A stretch of DNA of 64,000 nucleotides from Aldrovandia affinis (taxonomy: Eukaryota; Chordata; Actinopteri; Notacanthiformes; Halosauridae), in the NCBI GenBank assembly GCA_029706075.1, contig JAINUG010000037.1:4890736-4954735 (forward strand), given 5' to 3'. This document shows positions 1-11,313 of the stretch, piece by piece. Made by a program: the position numbers and the translations under genes. How positions within the stretch are numbered: position 1 is the stretch's first letter; each line of letters begins with the position of its first letter. The notes beneath the pieces were generated by a model. It ran no database searches, was not told the origin of the DNA, and saw nothing but the letters and a program-made list of their open reading frames with translations.

Positions 1-1474
1 TGTTTATAACGACCCAGACTGTTAACTCACAGGAAAGATTCCCATCCATTCGAAAATAGAACAACAAAAAAAACCTTAACTAGATCCAGGGATAATTAGA
101 AATACATTTCTCTGTTACATCAGATGCACTAGGTCACATTTGGCTCAGGGTTGTTGTTATGGTTCATGCCCATGTGTTTAAACTGTGCAGATCCTTGCCT
201 CAAAGAGAGGAGGGGGAGGAGGGGAGGAGGGGAGGAGGGGAGGAGGGGAGGAGGGTGGGCTGGAAAATCTAACGCCATGATGACACGGGTGGTGCCAGGC
301 AGCGAGTCGTGGGCTGGGTTTTAGCCTGGCACTGCCCAGACCTGGCAGACACAGAGTGTAGCTGACATGTGAGGACAGAGGGGGGACTCCCAGTAAAGTC
401 CCCCACTGGACCCCATTCAGCACGTTCTGTCATTATCAAGACTCCAATACCTGCGAATTGCACCTGGAAATGTACAATATTTATGTACAGTATTTCTTAT
501 ATAGCATTCATATCTAATTTCCTTGCCATGCTTATGATTGACCTCTTCCAGAGCTTTCCACCAAGTCCAAGTTCGACTTTCCACCACAGCTGTAGTCTTC
601 TTTTGCTGAGCCATCACTAATATCAAAGGTTTGCTTGATTTATTCACTTAATGTACTGATTGATATAAACATTTTAAAATCCAGAATTATATCTTTTGTA
701 TGGCCAACTGAATCTCTTTTACATATTTTATACACTCTATAATCAACCTTTCCCGTATGTGAAATTATGGCATGATCTAAGTGTAAAAACAACGCATTGT
801 GTAATAAGCACTTGGCAAGACTTATGTTTCTACAAGACAGCACAACCATATCTTACAAATGTTTACTTACCTCTATTTGCATTTGGTGGAGTGATTGTTC
901 AATTTACTTTCACACAAAGTAAATGACTCTTGGTCATTTACACCAAGACTCTTGGTACATACATTTTTTTTGCTTCAACTTATGTGAAATAGCAAGGATC
1001 ACTTTTCTAAGTTACGATACCAATCAAAGCAATGGACACTGCATTTTTCCTGCAAAATAATTTAATCTTGTAATGGAACATTTCACAAAAGATATGCAGT
1101 TACACTAAATCAAATTTGTGTTTAATCAATTCATCTGACTATGAGACGCTGGCCACAGTCACGCGCAAAGGCGAGGCCACCTGACCACCTGTCCTCACAC
1201 TGCAGCTCACAGGCTGGACACACCTTCCTGTGCTTCCAGTCCCTAAGCAGCACGTGTGCGAGTGTGTCCTGCACACACCTACAGTCACGGGCATACACTG
1301 CAGGCCCCATTCTCCCAACTCAACACCACAGAAATGAGATTTCTGTCCATCCATCTTCCCCTTTTGTAAGTTCACAATCCACACTCACACAATCCACCCT
1401 CCACCCTCCATTTGACTAAATAGGCTCCTGTTGTGGTCTGATAAATGACCCAGTGGTCAGTTGCATGGAGATAT
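1..1474. other. Gene-free upstream stretch
   Basis: No exon, known repeat family or RNA gene is visible. It contains a purine-rich (GGAGG)n tract at about 205-257. The remainder is unique-looking AT-leaning sequence with short chance reading frames only. Confidence 0.5.
205..257. repeat. (GGGGAGGA)n-type purine microsatellite
   Basis: About 50 bases of repeated GGAGG/GGGGAGGA on the + strand, all purine. The tract could form triplex or quadruplex DNA. No link to a gene is seen. Confidence 0.85.
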
Positions 1475-1537
1475 TTCTCTCTCTCTTTCTCTCCCTCTCT
1501 CTCTCTCCCCTCTCTCTCTCTCTCTCTCTCTCTCTTT
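1475..1537. repeat. (CT)n microsatellite
   Basis: About 60 bases of CT dinucleotides with a few interruptions, just upstream of the candidate TPPP3 CpG island. Confidence 0.9.
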
Positions 1538-1614
1538 TATTGCGCTCCCTTGATGTTAAACAGGATGTCTCTATGGATACAGGCATAAACAGAAGATAAC
1601 AAGCCTTCGGCCTT

Positions 1615-1760
1615 TAAAGCGCATTTTCGGTGGTGGGGGGGACGCAGGCGAGGCGGGCGGGCGAGGCGCGCACAGGCACGGTGGAGCGGCTCTGCAGAGG
1701 TAAGAGAGGCGGACCGCGCTCCCGCATGCCGGCCAGCAGACGGACGCACACTCGCCAGCA
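1615..1760 (+). promoter_or_regulatory. tppp3: Candidate CpG-rich promoter and non-coding first exon of TPPP3
   Basis: A small GC- and CpG-rich island stands out in an AT-rich upstream region. It has a TATA-like CTTTAAAG at about 1612-1619, then GCGAGGCGGGCGGGCGAGG, and a good donor (GCAGAG then GTAAGAG) with the exon ending at 1699. TPPP3 must have an upstream untranslated exon because its first coding exon starts at an acceptor. The island is about 4 kb upstream on the correct strand. Linking the two is inference; a donor elsewhere upstream is possible. Confidence 0.42.
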
Positions 1761-3835
1761 GCTGGCTGCAAGATTCCGGCACATGCACACAGAACTGCAT
1801 TAGATCCGTCTCTTTTTCCACTTGACCTCGGTTGAGGTTCCGCTTGCTATTCGTGACCTGCTTTGACTGTGGAGAGTTTTCCGTGCTAAAACTATTTGGA
1901 GACCAAAAGGAAATGAGAGGTAGCTTGTTATTTTGACAGGATTATGATTCTCCTGTTGATGAAATGGAGTGATATCTTCTTATTTCGGGGTGACTGTGTA
2001 TGTGACAGGCTCCTAAGGTTTGTTTTATTCTCAGTTTATTCTTTTTTAATTTCCCAATCAGGAAGGTGGATTTGAAATATTCATGTTTGGGTATTGTATA
2101 GCATAACAAACAACTATGCATATGCATGAATGACTGTCTTTTTCATTGTGACCACTAATTAGTAAATTGCTTGTATGAACATATGAATCGTAAAACAGTT
2201 CATTGGTTTTGTTTTCATTGAAGGAATGTGTTATGAGTACTGACATCTAATATTTATGACAACTGACATTTCTTTTGAAATGATCAAGACCATTCATTTA
2301 ACCTTTATAATCATTCGATTGATTTTTTATATTATGTTTTATTATTATTAATACAATTATTGTTGTTATTATATATATATATATATTTATATATATAATT
2401 ATTATAATATATTTTTTAAGTGTACAACAATTTACTAGTTTTATATATTCTCTTGACATGGTGACAGTAATAGTGATGGGGGTTTAATTGATCTCAAAGA
2501 CCATCACGGCTTGAGGTGACATGGAATATATCATTTTCTAGTCTCCATTGATTCCTCAAGAAATTTCACCAATGAAACTAAAGTACTATAGTTTTTGCCA
2601 ATTTAATCTGAATTGCATTCATGTTTAAAATCTTAAAATGTATTAATTATGTGTTAATATTTATTGTTTAATATGTTAACGCATCTAAATATATTTGGAT
2701 GAAACATACATTTTTCAACATCTTGTTTTGTCATAAAATAGCTTATTTTGAAAGAGGTACATAAATTGTTAAACTGATATTTTAACTCACAAATAAGCAA
2801 CAATACCTCATGAGAAAGTCGTACTATTGAGAAAACATCTTCAAGAATATACTAAACTGTCACGATATATCCTTGGATATGGGTGAAAGCCAAGAAAATA
2901 TCAATTAAAAATAGTAGCAATCAAAATCCTTTCTTTTCAACACACAGTTGTTAAACAAAGATGCTAATATGTTAATATCTACTAAATAAACTCTACCAAA
3001 TGATGATGTTAAATACAATTTGCATGCCACAACAATGTAAAATAGTGCAAAAGATGTATTAAAAAACTCAAGATATTAATCCATATAGTAACACGGAAAT
3101 CCAAAACACACCCAAGAGCACATCTTGTACACCATAATATTATTAAGTTTTTGTATAAGCAAGATAATGAAAGTCAAACTAGTTGTAATCCTTCTCTAAA
3201 CTAACAGTGGCTCCAGTAATTGCAGGGTAATTGCTATCATTTATATTTATGGATACTGACATCTATTGCTCACTCCTACTGCCAAATCAACTAGGATGTT
3301 GCTACTTATATCCAGATTGTCATGGATAAATGGGATTTGCATTCATGTGTGGTGCTTGACAACCCGGAGCCAAATGCAACAAATGGAGACACTATAAACT
3401 CACTTGCAGGAAAGCAGGCAGGGAAGGCAAGCCAATCTACATGTTAGTGCCAGCTAGGGCTATAGGAGTGCACTCAGGAAGAGCCATTGCGTTATTTACA
3501 CGTCTGGCCAGCACCATCAGGGGATTATCACTGTCTCTGTCATCGAGTTTGTCTGATTATCCTCTTTGTACCTAACAATGCTTTCTGTGTTGCAGCACCT
3601 TAAGGAAAATGCAATCACACATGGCTAATTGTATAAACAGGGAGGGAAGATGGGTTATTCTCAACCACATCTGCACAATTCTGCCAGTACTGAAAAGGCA
3701 CTGCTGGTTGTCCTTTGAAAAAAATAATAAAAAATTAAATGCAGGAAAAGTTTTTTCAAGCATTTTTCAACCTTGTTAAAAAGCCATTTCATTTTACGGG
3801 TATATATTGAAATACTTTCTTAAACGCACTCGGAA
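1761..3835. other. AT-rich stretch without genes
   Basis: The sequence is AT-rich and unique-looking, with a TA/TTA microsatellite at about 2337-2416. I see no exon with paired splice sites and no recognisable transposon before the SINE that starts at 3836. Confidence 0.5.
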
Positions 3836-4194
3836 GGGCGGCGGATGGCGTAGCGGTCTAACGCACCACACTTTGGCTGGTCCGGTGTGGTGTGCGCTAC
3901 CTGTCAGGAACGCAGTTCGAAACCCGCGTCTACCAGACCGGCCCTGGTCGTCAGCCCCGATCGGAGGCGGTATTTGGCTGTCCGCCTCCGGGGGAGGGTG
4001 AGCCAGCACGAGTCCGTCGAGGAGCAGGTAAAGGCGTCCGTGGTAGAATTCTGTCTCGGAAGAGGCGGATCAATCGGCCCAGAAAGAGTGTCTCGATCCG
4101 GAGGACGGGCGGCGGACTCATGGGGGAGGGGAATTGAGATAAATAGAGGGTATAATTGGCAACCAAATTGGGAGAAACACTGGGGAAAAAAATC
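3836..4194 (+). mobile_element. Full-length tRNA-derived SINE with target-site duplication
   Basis: The element is flanked by an 11-base direct repeat, CGCACTCGGAA, at 3825-3835 and 4195-4205. Its head carries a Pol III A-box-like TGGCGTAGCGG (about 3846) and a B-box-like GTTCGAAACC (3915-3924), and it ends in an A-rich tail (GGGGAAAAAAAT). The A-to-B spacing is longer than in a normal tRNA, so this is a tRNA-like head and not a tRNA gene. A perfect duplication and intact head suggest a young, SINE-size insertion of about 360 bases. I do not assign a family name. Confidence 0.82.
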
Positions 4195-4205
4195 GCACTC
4201 GGAAA

Positions 4206-4542
4206 ACACAGAAACCAATTCCAAACTATGTTCAATATAAATGTTGTATTGCACTTGTTACATTACGTCAAATAGTCCTTTTTCACAGAACAGTCCCAAG
4301 GCGCCTTTAAGCAGTGGCTTGTTTAAGGAACAGATACTCCTGCTATAGCATTACGGGCGGTTTCTCTTCCCCACAATATTTCCTTTCTTCTCCTCCATAC
4401 ACATACAGTGACACAGACCCGCCCATTCCAGTGAATGGGAGCTATAGGAGAAAGGACAGATGGTTTGAAAAGGCATCCAACAAGCAGGTCATAAATACTC
4501 ACACAAGTACAACTGAATAGAAACCCAAGGCCACCCACCCAC

Positions 4543-4606
<64 letters not shown>

Positions 4607-5697
4607 AACCCACTAGCTGCAGAGAGCCATTTGTTTATATGCTACTATGGAAAATGTTACACATCTGACCAGATACAAATTATTCACTAACAGACGATTA
4701 AAACTACCATTTACCAACTGCTATTACAAAAACACTATGAACTACTACTAAAATTGTACCTATGCCAATGCAAACACTATTTGTACACTACTCTTGGTCA
4801 TGTAATTCATGAGGTTAGGAGTAGGTAAATCCTGTTCTTGCAGGGACCAGGTTTCCATGACAATGGGGGAGGGTGTTTGGGAGGGTTTCTCCATCGTGTG
4901 TTTTGGCGTGGGTGTGGGACGCAGAATGGATAAGGTCATGTCTCACACTTCTAAAACACATCACTCCACAATTAGAGAATAGTAAACACCACAATTTTCA
5001 CATCAGACTGTTTGGCCCTGCCCTTTTGTGCAAGCTAAACTCTGGTAAACAAACATTATTATGACAAGTCAAATTAGTGCAGAGTCGTGGCCACTTTTTA
5101 GTCACAGTCAGGTGATTTCAGACATTCGCAGACAGGCATTCCAACCACATTATTCGCTGCTTCTGGCAATAACAGCCATTTTGTAATGGCTGTATAAAAG
5201 ACTTTAAGGCTTAAAGGCCCAGATTATTAGGCTGTAAAATACTTTTCATGAATGATCTTAGCAGACATCCACTATCCTCTCTCTAAATGTGATCTTTTGC
5301 ATCACACACAAGAGCATTATCAGAACATGCTCTTGTTTTTGAAAATATTTATGCATATCATTTCTAGAAACAAAATAATAAGTTATATAATGCGCATACT
5401 AATGCCTACAAGCACTATGTTGGTGGCAAGTCTCTCGTCATCAAATACATACATTTGAACATTGAATTTGAGTGCGAGTGTTTTAGTGTATGTGGTGCTT
5501 TTGTCTTTGGTTTACATATGGTATGAGCGAATCTGAAAAATGTACAATTACCTAACATATACAATAGCATATACAACTGTGTATCATTTTAACATTAATT
5601 ATATAAAAACAAAAATTCAAAGATACTATTATAGGTTACATAATACAGTTTTGATAGTACGGATATCTTGTCCAGTATAAAAAATTTTTTTTTACAG
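4206..5697. other. TPPP3 upstream or intron sequence, no gene
   Basis: Unique-looking sequence apart from the CT microsatellite at 4542-4601. It probably lies in the TPPP3 5' intron if the 1.7-kb exon is real. No further exon is recognisable. Confidence 0.45.
4542..4601. repeat. (CT)n microsatellite
   Basis: About 60 bases, almost pure CT dinucleotide. Confidence 0.95.
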
Positions 5698-5896
5698 AAT
5701 TTCCCAGGATGGCAGAAAGCACAGACATGGCACTGCTCCTGGACTCCTTTAAGAAGTTTGCCATCCACGGAGACACCAAAGCGACCGGGAAGGAGCTGAA
5801 TGGGAAAAACTGGGCCAAGTTGTGCAAGGACTGCAAGGTCACCGATGGGAAGAGCGTCACCAGCACAGATGTGGACATTGTCTTCACCAAAGTCAA
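5698..5896 (+). CDS. tppp3: TPPP3 first coding exon
   Basis: The acceptor is a T-run ending in ACAG at 5694-5697. Eleven untranslated bases precede the ATG at 5709. The exon encodes residues 1-62 plus two bases of codon 63 and ends before the donor GTAAGG at 5897. It carries the N-terminal helix, FAIHGD and [12 protein letters not shown] motifs. Reading on past the donor meets TAA at once, so splicing is required. Confidence 0.95.
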
Positions 5897-7539
5897 GTAA
5901 GGAGGATCGATGCCCTTTAATGGCACAGCCAGGAAGTGGAGATGAATCACTGTCAATGAATGGGGTCCCTCCAATGCTCAGCACCATGTATGTCACTGCA
6001 CCCAGAGTACATACAGTTTGTGTTGCCATTCGTTAATGAAAGGAGGGGGGGGGGGGCTTCATTATGTGAAAATAAGTCGATTCATTTTTTGGTTTATTTG
6101 AACGGACAGGGCAAAGACATCCCGGGTCATCAATTACGAGGAGTTCCAGAAGGCTCTGGAGGAGCTGGCAACGAAGAGGTTCAAAGGTCAGAGCAAAGAA
6201 GAAGCGTTGAAGTCCATCCACAAGCTGATTGAGGGCAAAGAGCCCACCAACGTTGGCGTGACGGTGAGATGACAGCAAGTCATACCTGCCCTGCAATGAT
6301 CTCTATATATACCACAGCTTTCCCAAACGTACACATCACATATTGACATGACGCTCCCGTTGCATTACCCTGTCATGCTGTTTCAGCCAACTGGTTCGCA
6401 ATATATTATCCTTTAATTATTTGAAATTTCTAAAAATTGTATGCGTGTTGATTCTTCTCAGTCTGTTCCTGACTGCCTCTAATACCCAGGATGCACCATG
6501 AAGCTGGTTATGTTCCTTCTGTCCATTCTTATTTCACACAGTAAGACACAAGCCAGTTAATTGTCCTGTGCAGACTATTTCTACAACTTAGCTATACATT
6601 TGGAGTCTGTATTCAGGCGTAATAACGTTAAAAAAAAAAAAGAAAGAAGAGTAGATTTCTGTTGATTCCGTCCAGCTTTACTGTTTGAAACTACAGCCCG
6701 TTCCATGCCCAGGTTACTGTTCTGACATACAGTTATGCCTCTGGTACCCGTTCAGAGAGGTGACCTTTGCCACGTCAGCTGACAGCTAACACCAATGCCA
6801 CAAGCAACAAGAAGCAAAGGCCACTGTGAAGTGTTATAAATGTGTGCAATGGTTATGGTAATGGAAGCTTGGCACTGAAGAAAAGCACTGAATGAGACAT
6901 CATTAAAGTCCATTTCCCAAGTGGGTTCTAAGTGCATTACAGGTCTGAGCCACACTACAACGAGGAAAGAGCAGTTGATCGATGCCAGGAACCATTGATT
7001 TGTAAAGCAGAAACGCCCTATACTACAACAACAGCCCGAAGCAAAATGTGACTATATTGTTTAGTCTATCCACTGCATGGTTATTGAATTTACAAAGTCC
7101 AACTTAATTTACAAAAATTGCTTTAGCCTTCGTGGTTTTAATGGTCTTTGTCTTTTGTGGGGGATTGTGGATTGGTTCTGTGAGGACAGCCAGTGTCTGG
7201 CCAGGCCAAACGCGTTACACAAAGTCCATGCATCGGATTTATGCGGTTATAATTCAAACTTTGCAATGCATCGTCAACGTATCGATTGTATTTACTCATT
7301 CACATTCAGCATGTCAACACATTCAGTCATTTGCATCTGCCTTTCAGAAAGTAGCCAAGACCCGTGCGGTGGACAGACTGACAGACACATCGAAGTACAC
7401 GGGGTCTCACAAGGAGAGATTCGACGGGACCGGGAAGGGGAAAGGCAAGGGTGGCCGAGAGGAGCTGGTGGAGAACACCGGTTACGTGGGCGCATACAAG
7501 AACGCGGGGACGTACGACGAGAAGACCAAGGAAAAGTAG
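5709..7539 (+). CDS. tppp3: TPPP3, tubulin polymerization-promoting protein family member 3 (three coding exons)
   Basis: The gene is spliced 5709-5896, 6110-6263 and 7348-7539, giving 177 codons before TAG; the human protein is 176 residues. It is a p25-alpha/TPPP family protein, a small, largely flexible cytoplasmic protein that binds tubulin and bundles or stabilises microtubules. The start MAESTDMA is followed by FAIHGD and [14 protein letters not shown] (the EF-hand-like core), then [20 protein letters not shown], and a C-terminal GKGKGKGGR (residues 143-151) that fits the family's GxGxGxxGR motif. It lacks the long disordered N-terminal extension of TPPP1, which with the sequence itself favours TPPP3; TPPP2 is the main alternative. 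The ATG follows an acceptor at 5697, so the 5' UTR starts in an upstream exon. All three junctions are GT-AG and in phase. It converges with PLEKHG4, which agrees with the human 16q22 neighbourhood as I recall it. Confidence 0.96.
6110..6263 (+). CDS. tppp3: TPPP3 second coding exon
   Basis: The acceptor ACAG ends at 6109 and the donor GTGAGA starts at 6264. The exon has 154 bases; the first base completes the lysine codon begun in the previous exon. It encodes [19 protein letters not shown], the family-typical [13 protein letters not shown] stretch, and ends in EPTNVGVT. It closes in phase 0, so the third exon can be joined directly. Confidence 0.95.
7348..7539 (+). CDS. tppp3: TPPP3 last coding exon
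   Basis: The acceptor CCTTTCAG ends at 7347. The exon encodes 63 residues and a TAG stop at 7537-7539. It contains [19 protein letters not shown], the glycine-lysine GKGKGKGGR motif and [13 protein letters not shown], the most conserved part of the p25-alpha family. The open frame that continues 5' of 7348 is intron sequence and should not be added to the protein. Confidence 0.95.
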   Translation, partial: KVAKTRAVDRLTDTSKYTGSHKERFDGTGKGKGKGGREELVENTGYVGAYKNAGTYDEKTKEK

Positions 7540-8497
7540 CCCCCCGCGAAGCCTTCGCCGCAGAGCGTTGTGGGGAAAAAAGCCCACTCTCCTGCACATC
7601 CCACCCAAAGTACAGCCAAAGTACAGTACGCTAGCACTGTGCCCTGTGCCAAATGGGACTCCATGAAAAAGTGTATTTTATTTTTGGCCCATGTTAGGTG
7701 TCCCGCCGATGCGTTCCTCTCTTTAATCACGATGGTTTTGTGCCTCGTCCCGGAATGCACAGCATCAGATGGGGACATCATTCACCAAATAACGCCCACA
7801 GTTGAACTTTCGCTTTCCTGTTATAAATGTCAAATAGTTTGCCAATGCAAGACAGCACACATCATTCTTTCAGAATCCGCCTGGCCTGGTATGATTGACC
7901 TGGCAATGAATCACAACTGGAAGAGTTCAGTTTATCAGTACATTTGCGTTCTGTTGACCAACACCGTCTGTTGTTACAGGTACTTTCAATGGATGCAGCA
8001 GAAATCGTAGCTTCTGAGCTCTCATTATCCAATGGGAAATCGGTCTTTCTATTATCTGATTAATATTCATCTAACCCTTCATGCAACTTATTTTCTTGTG
8101 CACTGTGGCATGTTTCTTCTAAATATATATATATGTATATGCTGATATGAGACCCACATTTTCAAGACAATTGAGTACTCCAAGGGCCTCTCATTGAATC
8201 CATTTCCTTTAATGATGATGGTCAGTCATTAAACCATTCAATTCTATATTCAAAAGCTTACAAAGTTTACAAACTCTACATCAGGATACATCAGAAGATA
8301 GTTATATATTTTTTTGTTTTACTCTCCAGAATGCTGTCTGTCTCTGAATGTTTCAGAATTGTACCTTCTTAGCGTTTTGTATTTTCCCTTTACCTTCATT
8401 GTAGTGGTGAGTGAAGCTGTACTGAAACTGGACCAAATATGGATTTAGATTGAAGTTGTATTCAAGAAAAATAATAAAGCAGTATGAAAAACCACCC
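7540..8497 (+). other. tppp3: TPPP3 3' UTR
   Basis: This is the sequence after the TAG, with no further exon visible. An AATAAA polyadenylation signal lies at 8473-8478, so the transcript probably ends near 8490-8500. Open frames inside (for example 7570-8010) have no recognisable content and are read as UTR. Confidence 0.7.
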
Positions 8498-10792
8498 ATA
8501 CTGTGTCATGTTTAAACTAATTGTATTCCACTGAGGTGGTGTATTTGTAATGTGTATTGTGGTAGTAAAAATGTCAATCTATATGAATGATTGCACTTAA
8601 AAATTTGAAATATGCGAAACAGAAATACAAAATAACAAAATGGAAAAACAATGATACAGCACCCAGAAGTTAGTTGTAAAATATGAATTCTTGCATACAT
8701 ATTCTGCCCTAAAAAGCCAGTAAGGAGTGCCTTATGACTTTGTCTGATGAGCAAATAATTATTTTTGCACACGTGTGACATTTTCAGCCAGCTGCCTTAG
8801 CTGCGGTCTTTGCTGGGAATTTGGCTATAGGATTGTGGGAATCACAATTCGTCACCTACCTTCCCCTTCCTCTCATTCTTGGTGGTTTGACATTGATGAG
8901 AATAAAATTGTAAAAAAATATATTGTTGTCCCTTGGAGCTGGCAGACAGACACAGACACACACACACACAGACACACACATTCCAACACACACACAAATA
9001 CACACTCAAAAGCACAGACACACCTTCAAAAACAAGCTCAAATGCAAACACACATACTCGCACACGCACGCGCGCAAACACACACACACATTCAAACATT
9101 GACATTCAAATTAATTCAAACACACACACACACACCCACCCACACACAAACATGCCCACATGATACAAACTCTCTTGAACAGTGCTGTGTAAAGCATGTG
9201 TGATTCCTAAGACCAAGTTGAAATATCTCTCTAACAGACAGACCTGCTACTTCACCTAATTTTTTTAAGCTGCAGCTTGCTCCAATTTACTCTCCGATCA
9301 CTATTTGTACTTCCCTGTAATTACATGCACAGTAAGCGGCATTTACAGGACTAATAGCAGTGCTTCTCTTTAATGAAGCAGTTTATCAGTGCCCAGCGCG
9401 GACCTGGCAGCACACTCTGCTCTGGGCCACAGGGATCACAAAGGTTCACCATAGACTGCACGCAGTGGGGCCTGCTGCCTCCATCCCTCCAACGCACACC
9501 CGGGCGAGGAACAGGAAGCCAATGTGGGTCCCTCGTTGCTATGGCAGCCGCAGCATACACAAAAAAACACTCCGGCACCTGGCTCCAGCAGTTCTGTCTC
9601 CCCTCTGTGTTTGTAACCAAACACACAAGTTCATGGCAACGCTTGTTTGGGACATTTCCTTGGAAGCTCTAATCAAAAGCATATCTATCAGAAAGAGGCA
9701 GGCCATTCTGCAGGGATCCCATTGCCCACTGTGCGGGGGTTGATAAATTATATCAGGTCACAAGTGATCCTTATGAACTCTTTCCCCGCTCCTCACCGGG
9801 ACTGCAAGCTGTAATAATTTGGCTGATTAATGAGCGATTAAGGCTGCCAGGTCAGACGCAGACTGGACACGGTCTGCGGACCTAACCAGCCACACATGTC
9901 GTCCGAGAGCCGTTCCAGCCATTTAGCACGCGCTCCTTCTGGCCGCTCACCTGTCGATGACGGGAGGTGCCGTTCTGCATCAGCGTTCCCCGCACCGCGT
10001 CCACTGGACCGCATCGCTGCGCGGTGGGCGGGGTTAGTGGGGGAGTGAGACTGAAAGCCATATGCAGCTTCCCTCTTTGGGAGTGACAGTGTGTTTTGAC
10101 ATTACACTGCCAAGCTGTATTCCTGTCCTCCCTGCATATAACTGGACACAGGAATTTCAGCCAACCATGGAGAGAAATGGTCTATATGTTAAAAAACGTT
10201 TTGACTGTAAGCTTTCATCGGGGAAATGTTGAACATACCTGCGCGTCGCTGTGTCAGTATAAAGGGTTTTGTTCCTCACATTTCTCAGACTTTCCTTTCA
10301 AAATGTATTATCAAACAACAAGTTTTCCCTTTACAGCAGCGGATCCAGGGGGAAATAACTTCACAGAAATGATTTCTGAGGCAGCAGAATTAGCTAGCTA
10401 TCTACATGCTAAACCTTTGGGTCATTCCCTCTGCCTGCATCATTCATGTGAGGTCCTCTGGTATGCCATACCCAGGGCAGTAACCAGGGTTACATTTTTA
10501 CTGAGGTCATCAGAGTCACAGGTCACTAAAGTTCTTGCTGTGAAAGCCAAAAACCTAATGTCCAGTATGTTATGTTGAGTCTACTGTATATGATGTCACG
10601 GGTGGAGGGAATCCAACCCCCAACCCGGACGCATGTTAAGTAGTAGGCTACTATAGCAATCAACCTTCCGTTTCTCAATTATGTAACATTTTAAGAATTA
10701 CAAAAATAAAACAGACACACTAACTCCTATTACTTTGTCATCATGTATTTTGGTATTTTGGTATTCATATACATGTATATATATATGGAACA
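8498..10792. other. Intergenic stretch after TPPP3
   Basis: A CA microsatellite lies at 8945-9152. From about 9360 to 10080 the GC content rises, with possible regulatory motifs (a near-palindromic GTTGCTATGGCAGC at 9535-9548 and a TAAT-rich block at about 9810-9850). No exon pair is recognised. The 160-residue open frame at 10096-10578 has no family resemblance I can see. Confidence 0.45.
8945..9152. repeat. (CA)n-rich microsatellite
   Basis: About 200 bases of CA dinucleotides interrupted by short A/T/G-bearing spacers. It gives meaningless Thr-His open frames. Confidence 0.9.
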
Positions 10793-11313
10793 GGACCAAG
10801 CTACATTGCAAACTCTCTTGTCAACTACGTGCCCTCAAGAGCACTACAATCATCTGCAGCTGGTTTATTGAAAGTTCCCAGCAACAGCCAAAAGAAGATC
10901 GGGGATGCAGCCTTTGTCAATTATGGCCCAAAGCTATGGAACACCTTACCTTTAGATATTAGGGGAGCTAGCTCGCTAAATATTTTCAAAAGTAAGCTAA
11001 AAATGTATCTCTTCACTTTAGCCTTTTGCTAATTATGCATTTAATGTACCCTATTTCTATCTTAATTTATCTACTTTTATTGTTATTATCATGTGGGTTT
11101 TATCTTCATTGTTTTTATATTCATTTTATTCTATTTTATTTTTATGTTATGTTATTTTATTTCTATTTTATTTTATCTCTATTTTATGCTTATTTTATGT
11201 CTATTTTACTGTATTTTATGTAATTTCTCTGCTGTAAAGCACTTTGGGCTGCAATTTTGTATGAAAGGTGCTATATAAATAAAGTTTATTATTATTATAT
11301 TATTATTATTTTG
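10793..11313 (+). mobile_element. LINE 3' end, L2/Rex-like (5'-truncated)
   Basis: The 5' part encodes the C-terminal end of a LINE ORF2. The frame at 10829-11032 contains FVNYGPKLWNTLPLDIR then FKSKLKMYLFTLAF, matching the W-N-x-L-P ... F-K-S-x-L-K-x-x-L-F signature at the end of L2/Rex1-type reverse transcriptases. An AT-rich 3' UTR follows, then a terminal GTAAAGCACTTTGGGCTGC block, GGTGCTATATAAATAAAG and (TTA)n. The copy is 5'-truncated with no reverse transcriptase core. Clade assignment between L2 and Rex1 is uncertain. Confidence 0.8.

Noticed and set aside
3836-3935. tRNA gene
   Set aside because: A- and B-box-like words are present, but the spacing is wrong and the segment is the head of a 359-base SINE with target duplications.
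7132-7539. Longer open frame ending at the TPPP3 stop
   Set aside because: The part before 7348 is intron; the acceptor CCTTTCAG and family alignment place the exon start at 7348.
7570-8010. 146-codon frame after TPPP3
   Set aside because: Lies in the 3' UTR and has no family resemblance.
10096-10578. 160-codon + strand frame
   Set aside because: No recognisable domain, no Kozak or splice support, AT-rich intergenic setting.
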